Assembly: GCF_900108365.1 (NCBI RefSeq)
Contig: NZ_FNWQ01000004.1
Location: 186,001 to 250,000 of the forward strand
Direction of reading: 5' to 3'
DNA length: 64,000 nucleotides
DNA from: Chryseobacterium culicis
GTDB taxonomy: Bacteria; Bacteroidota; Bacteroidia; Flavobacteriales; Weeksellaceae
Made by a program: the position numbers and the translations under genes. Positions 59,801 to 64,000 of the stretch are shown here, piece after piece; the first letter of the stretch is position 1, and every line of letters begins with the position of its first letter. Below the pieces are notes generated by a model that was given only the letters and a program-made list of their open reading frames with translations, was not told the DNA's origin and made no database searches.

Positions 59801-60016
59801 AAAAGCAATTCCGGCTATTTATCATGGCTGTAACAGAAATAACGATTGTAGTGAACAGTCGGTTTCAGAAATCTGCTAAAGCCTGAAATATCGGATTCTT
59901 GTGCAGCGGTTGCAGTACCCAAAGTGCATCTGTCTTTTGTATTCTATTCATTTCTGATAAGTTATAAAAATTGAATAAAAGTTATTCAAAAATAGAATTT
60001 AATCATCTAAAAAAAC

Positions 60017-63000
60017 ATGCGTATGAGAAAAAAATCAATTTTAACCATCTGGGCTGTATGCTGCTCAGTTGCATCCGTGTACGCCTCCTCAAGAGGTGAC
60101 ACATACCGGCGGTCCTCTGATGACGGTTTTATATTGGAAAGTCGTCTTCCAGTAACCACTCTCACTTATGATCTGGGTCCCGTAATGTCTATTTCACAAA
60201 ACCTCAATGAAAAAGGAGCGGTTGTGATGAGCGGGCAGATCAACAAACCTGTTACCACCAGCGATGTTCTGATTTCCGTTAAATATCAGAATGCCTTGGG
60301 AGAATGGGTTACTGCGTGGTGCAAAACATTATATGCCAGTAATCTGTATAATGAAAATCTTAATGCTACCTTTGAATTACCAGCTTCTGCAAGCAGCAGC
60401 ACATATAATTTAAAAGTTGTGCTGAGTTCAGAAACAGATAACTTCTCCGGAATCACATGGAATAAAGCGGTGAGCCATTACAAATTCGGAGATTATGCTG
60501 CGGCCACGTGTGAACTGGATGAAAATGAATACACGATACTTTTCACTCCGAAAAAAAGTGGTACAGTATTATTTAATCCTAACGGAAGTGTTTCCGGTGT
60601 GAAAGACAGGGTAAAATCACAGCATCTGACAAAGAAATTGGATGATATCGTATTATCTGTTAATGCTAACGGTACGCTCGATACCACTAACCCCAACGCG
60701 CCTGTCATCAATATTGAAAACCCTAATAATCTCAGTACCATTGCCAGCTCGCAGAAATACATCTATCAAGGCAGTGACACAAGCCCTTTTGAGTTTTCTT
60801 ACCATGATCCTGTTTACGTGTTTGCCGGTAAATTTTCAAGTTCCGGCTTCTTTATCAACTTCAGTAACTGGTTTTTACCTCCTGAGGAGGGCGGAGAAGC
60901 CTGGGGCAGAGGGTACCTGGATTTTACAAACCCTAATGCTTTAGTGAACAGGTATTACAACCTTTATAATTACATCAACGAGAAACTGACCGACATTATT
61001 TCGGATCAGGAGCCTGTAGTTATTGTTGTTAGCAAAATAACAGGTTTCAGGGTCTACAAATCTACCGGACAGTATATCACCGTCAATGCATTAAGCAATT
61101 ATAATACAGTGAATGATTTCGGTTACCCTCCATTATATGATAAACAGAGAGGCCCCGGATCTGAAAATTTCTTTCTGAGCAATACTCCTAAAGCTTCTTT
61201 ATATGGTATCGGAGCGATCAGAAACAGAAAAGTATTATCTAACTGGAACGGGCCCATGAGACCGCTTTCGGAGGTAGAGGCGGAAATCAAAAAGTTTATC
61301 AAATATGTAGGAGTTTTTGGAAACTCAACAGCATATGATTCTGCAGACTGTTCCAATAACTGTTTTACCATTAATGCAGGAGCACAGCCGGATAATACAA
61401 TATCTGACTGGACAAAAGCTCCTAACAGCTATATTTTCACAGGGAAAGATAACAGTGGGAATAATGCAGACGGATTGTACATTCCTGTAAAAAAAGCCTA
61501 CGAAATGTGGAGGAACGGAAATTACATGAAAGGAACTGATGTACCTTCCGGAGTAATTACGGCTGATGTATTGTGGGAAGACACAATGGGACTGATAAAA
61601 TCTAAGGAAAATTATGCTCTTGATATCATCGGCTCCGGAGAAACTGCCAAAATAAAAGTTCCTGTCAACAAAGTAAAAAAGGGAAATGCAGTAGTAGCTT
61701 TTAAAGTAGATGGACAGATTTTCTGGTCCTGGCACGTTTGGGTAACAGACGATCCTACCAATGGCTCCACCTATAAAAGTTACGATGATGTAAAAAGACA
61801 ATTAAGCAACGGTACTGTAGAAACCATTCCTAATTCTGAATGGGGATGGATGGACAGAAACCTTGGTGCGCTCGGAAATTCTCTTAATGGAGAAGGATGG
61901 CACAGAAACGGCGGTCTTTTATACCAATGGGGAAGAAAAGATCCTTTTCCATCTTTAACGTATAGTGATGCTACTTTTTATCAGGTGACAGGAAGTATAG
62001 GAAAAGTGATCTATGATGATGCTGTTCCAAGACTGAAATTTACCAATAGTCCTTTCAATGATTATAAAAACTTTAATGACCTGAGATTGTTTGTCAATAA
62101 ATCAACGGCAAATATTACGGATAACATCAGAGCATCGGTTAAAAATCCATTAAGCCTGATGTATGTGAACGATGACGGTACTACTACTCCATCTACTTAT
62201 GGCACTGTGAGCGGTGTTCCATACTATTATAACTGGTTTGGGCAGGTCCCTGGTTTGCAGACCAGTGAGCTGAGTAAAGTTAATTTATGGTCGGATAACT
62301 CGCAGGGAGTGCAGGCAACAGATATTTCTATTCCGCAGCCCTACAGGGATAAGTCTTCTTATGACCCTTGTCCGAATGGATGGAGATTACCTTCCTTATT
62401 GGTAGCATCATCCACAAAAAATATGAGAATGGATTTTACTCCTTTTGGAGCGAAAGTAAACAGCCCGTTATCTGCACTGAATGGTGCTCAGTCCAATATT
62501 CCGCCGGGATTGTCGAACTTAAAACCCTATCTGGCTGGGATAAAAGTATATCCGCAATATGGGTTTGACATGACCAATGTAGGGGGTAATAATATCGGAA
62601 TATTCCCCGGAACAGGATGGATTGGAAGAGGAGCAGCCGGTGACGGAAGATACCACACCAAAGCCACCTTTACAGATCAGCTTGAAACCTATTTATGGAC
62701 ATCTACCATGACAAATTTCGGTGGTTATTCATCAATAGCAAGCGCATTACGATTAATCCCGTCTTCTGACCAGATTGTGAATAATTACAGACCGGATGCA
62801 GCCAACTATCCTACTGTATACGGCTTATACAATTATAAACCTGCCGAAGATTATCCAACCAATAATGCACAGGCATGCAGATGTATTAAAGATCCGTTAT
62901 TTGTAAAAAATAACTATAACTTTGAAACCGCTTTCTTCAGTGAAACTGAAACCTATAAAACAGGATTAGACAATCCTAATACATATATGGCCACAAAATC

Positions 63001-64000
63001 TACTGCAGATCAGATTATTTCGGTCCCGGTAAGCAAAGCCTTCTCTGTACAAAGCAATTATTTGGGAAATACTCAGATCCTGAATACCACAAGCTTTAAT
63101 GATTTAAAAGCCAATGTACTTTGGACGGATAATCCTGCTTTGGTAACACAATTAGCCATAGATAATACTTCCTCCAAAGATGCCAATATTAACGTAAAGG
63201 TAAACGCGAACCAATCAGGAAACGCTGTTGTTACATTACATAATGGATCAATCAGCAATCCTGTATACTGGAGCTGGCATATCTGGGTAACCAATAATGC
63301 CGTAAGCTCTTTTACACATGTAAATGATACCCCGGTTACCACAGATAACTACGTAAATTACACCCAGTATGGAACGATCATGAAAACAGCTGTCATGGAT
63401 AGAAACTTAGGAGCTGTTGAAGCAATGCCGGGTACTTATAACCCAACTGTTGCAGCACAGGTAAGCCAGCTGAACAGCTCGCAGGGATTACACTACCAGT
63501 GGGGAAGAAAAGATCCACTGCCTGTTTTTAATAATATCAACGGATCCAAATACAATATATTTCTTGGTACAACGAATAGCAGCGGTGCCGTAACGTATGC
63601 TACCTTTACGGAAGCCAATTATAACTCGAGCAGCATCGTTAATTACAACACCTATAAAAGCAGCATTAACGCAGCAGACAAAATAGATGTAAGAATAGAA
63701 AAGATTCTGGGATATTCCGTTGCCAATCCATTAAAGCTCATGATGCCGGTAACTGCATACCCCTATCGCGGAGACAATACACCACACTATACACTGGCTT
63801 CAGACTGGCTGTTTGATACCCAATATCAGGGATTATACGATGAAAGATGGGGCTTAGGAGGTAAAAAATCTGTATTTGATCCTTGCCCGAATGGATGGAG
63901 AATTCCGGAAGTTCTTGGTAAAGGCACAAACAAAACCTCACCATGGAGCCTTAAAGGCAACCCTGAAACACTCCGAGCCATTGACGGTACAGAAGCAGGG
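60017..64000 (+). CDS. Very long secreted FISUMP-like repeat protein, 3' end outside window
   Basis: The frame stays open from ATG 60017 to the window end (at least 1328 codons). A signal peptide (about 1-24, 'WAVCCSVASVYA') precedes a region of about 500 residues with no recognised domain. Two long modules follow, each with 'SWHxWVT', 'MDRNLGA', 'YQWGRKDP' and 'DPCPNGWR' at intervals of about 510-520 residues (first near residues 567-786, second near 1084-1291). These motifs match the Fibrobacter-type major paralogous (FISUMP) domain. A C-terminal T9SS sorting domain may lie beyond the window; it cannot be seen. Likely cell-surface protein. Confidence 0.85.
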   Translation, partial: MRMRKKSILTIWAVCCSVASVYASSRGDTYRRSSDDGFILESRLPVTTLTYDLGPVMSISQNLNEKGAVVMSGQINKPVTTSDVLISVKYQNALGEWVTAWCKTLYASNLYNENLNATFELPASASSSTYNLKVVLSSETDNFSGITWNKAVSHYKFGDYAAATCELDENEYTILFTPKKSGTVLFNPNGSVSGVKDRVKSQHLTKKLDDIVLSVNANGTLDTTNPNAPVINIENPNNLSTIASSQKYIYQGSDTSPFEFSYHDPVYVFAGKFSSSGFFINFSNWFLPPEEGGEAWGRGYLDFTNPNALVNRYYNLYNYINEKLTDIISDQEPVVIVVSKITGFRVYKSTGQYITVNALSNYNTVNDFGYPPLYDKQRGPGSENFFLSNTPKASLYGIGAIRNRKVLSNWNGPMRPLSEVEAEIKKFIKYVGVFGNSTAYDSADCSNNCFTINAGAQPDNTISDWTKAPNSYIFTGKDNSGNNADGLYIPVKKAYEMWRNGNYMKGTDVPSGVITADVLWEDTMGLIKSKENYALDIIGSGETAKIKVPVNKVKKGNAVVAFKVDGQIFWSWHVWVTDDPTNGSTYKSYDDVKRQLSNGTVETIPNSEWGWMDRNLGALGNSLNGEGWHRNGGLLYQWGRKDPFPSLTYSDATFYQVTGSIGKVIYDDAVPRLKFTNSPFNDYKNFNDLRLFVNKSTANITDNIRASVKNPLSLMYVNDDGTTTPSTYGTVSGVPYYYNWFGQVPGLQTSELSKVNLWSDNSQGVQATDISIPQPYRDKSSYDPCPNGWRLPSLLVASSTKNMRMDFTPFGAKVNSPLSALNGAQSNIPPGLSNLKPYLAGIKVYPQYGFDMTNVGGNNIGIFPGTGWIGRGAAGDGRYHTKATFTDQLETYLWTSTMTNFGGYSSIASALRLIPSSDQIVNNYRPDAANYPTVYGLYNYKPAEDYPTNNAQACRCIKDPLFVKNNYNFETAFFSETETYKTGLDNPNTYMATKSTADQIISVPVSKAFSVQSNYLGNTQILNTTSFNDLKANVLWTDNPALVTQLAIDNTSSKDANINVKVNANQSGNAVVTLHNGSISNPVYWSWHIWVTNNAVSSFTHVNDTPVTTDNYVNYTQYGTIMKTAVMDRNLGAVEAMPGTYNPTVAAQVSQLNSSQGLHYQWGRKDPLPVFNNINGSKYNIFLGTTNSSGAVTYATFTEANYNSSSIVNYNTYKSSINAADKIDVRIEKILGYSVANPLKLMMPVTAYPYRGDNTPHYTLASDWLFDTQYQGLYDERWGLGGKKSVFDPCPNGWRIPEVLGKGTNKTSPWSLKGNPETLRAIDGTEAG

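Larger units (their letters stand above)
59422..60016 (+). other. 595-bp leader region before the long secreted protein
   Basis: Contains the divergent promoters, a possible 41-codon ORF (59675-59800; signal-like 'GYTIYYSTSLFLFAAQ') and no other gene. The + transcript from 59421-59450 would have a leader of about 560 nt unless a closer promoter exists; I see none. Confidence 0.5.

Noticed and set aside
59721..59882. Cys-containing reading frame in the leader of the giant gene
   Set aside because: It has no start codon and can only be joined to the 41-codon ORF by assuming a frameshift. Too weak.
1..64000. CRISPR array, tRNA, rRNA or transposase genes
   Set aside because: I looked for regularly spaced repeats, cloverleaf-like elements and transposase motifs and saw none. 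All repeats found are short and dispersed.

Overview
The window looks like a chromosomal segment of a Chryseobacterium-like member of the Weeksellaceae/Flavobacteriia (Bacteroidota). The support is low-GC DNA, promoters of the Bacteroidota type (TTG-N19-TAnnTTTG), few obvious Shine-Dalgarno sequences, gliding protein GldD, type VI sheath proteins of the Bacteroidota-specific (T6SSiii) type, M13 peptidases, many lipoproteins, and dispersed intergenic repeats of a kind common in flavobacteria. I see no rRNA, tRNA, CRISPR array, prophage or insertion sequence with a transposase. Most of the window reads as ordinary core genome with short operons.

Layout. 0-3 kb: lgt, an SDR oxidoreductase and a cold-shock-domain gene with a long leader. 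3-9.5 kb: an RND efflux operon (adaptor, pump, outer-membrane factor) with a small secreted protein in front. 9.4-14.9 kb: a repeat cluster, an L,D-transpeptidase/DUF2459 envelope operon, a tiny 26-codon basic gene with its own promoter and terminator, queG, rhodanese, HD phosphohydrolase and an alpha/beta hydrolase. 14.9-20.1 kb: nitronate monooxygenase, SurA-like PpiC chaperone, sugar kinase, gldD and mutY. 20-24 kb: the T6SS sheath pair tssB-tssC, facing a divergent gene with protein-kinase-like signatures. 24-28.5 kb: two tandem M13 metallopeptidases. 28.7-33.5 kb: a three-domain GH18-deacetylase-GT2 membrane enzyme and cinA. 33.5-41.3 kb: a DUF7832-like gene, lipocalin, a LytS/LytTR two-component system and three secreted-protein genes. 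41.6-50.4 kb: Crp/Fnr regulator, FAD oxidoreductase, STAS-like protein, MFS/AraC pair, lipA, sigma factor and tyrS. 50.4-55 kb: a NarL-type two-component system flanked by three related small beta-rich proteins. 55-59.5 kb: esterase, retropepsin-PDZ protein, second L,D-transpeptidase and HxlR regulator. 60-64 kb: a very long secreted protein with two FISUMP-like modules that runs off the window.

The strongest new signal is regulatory. Three consecutive genes downstream of the LytS/LytTR pair (SIMPL-like, SIMPL, and DUF4140/DUF4139 protein) each carry two copies of CACCAAGT exactly 21 bp apart, placed 28-29 bp upstream of a TAnnTTT -7 element. This is the two-turn direct-repeat geometry expected for a LytTR activator, so the five genes probably form one cell-envelope signalling unit. 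Other points of interest are the kinase-like protein next to tssBC, the 26-codon basic gene, a family of terminator-linked repeats, and a mutY gene whose 5' end lies inside a dispersed repeat and has no ATG.
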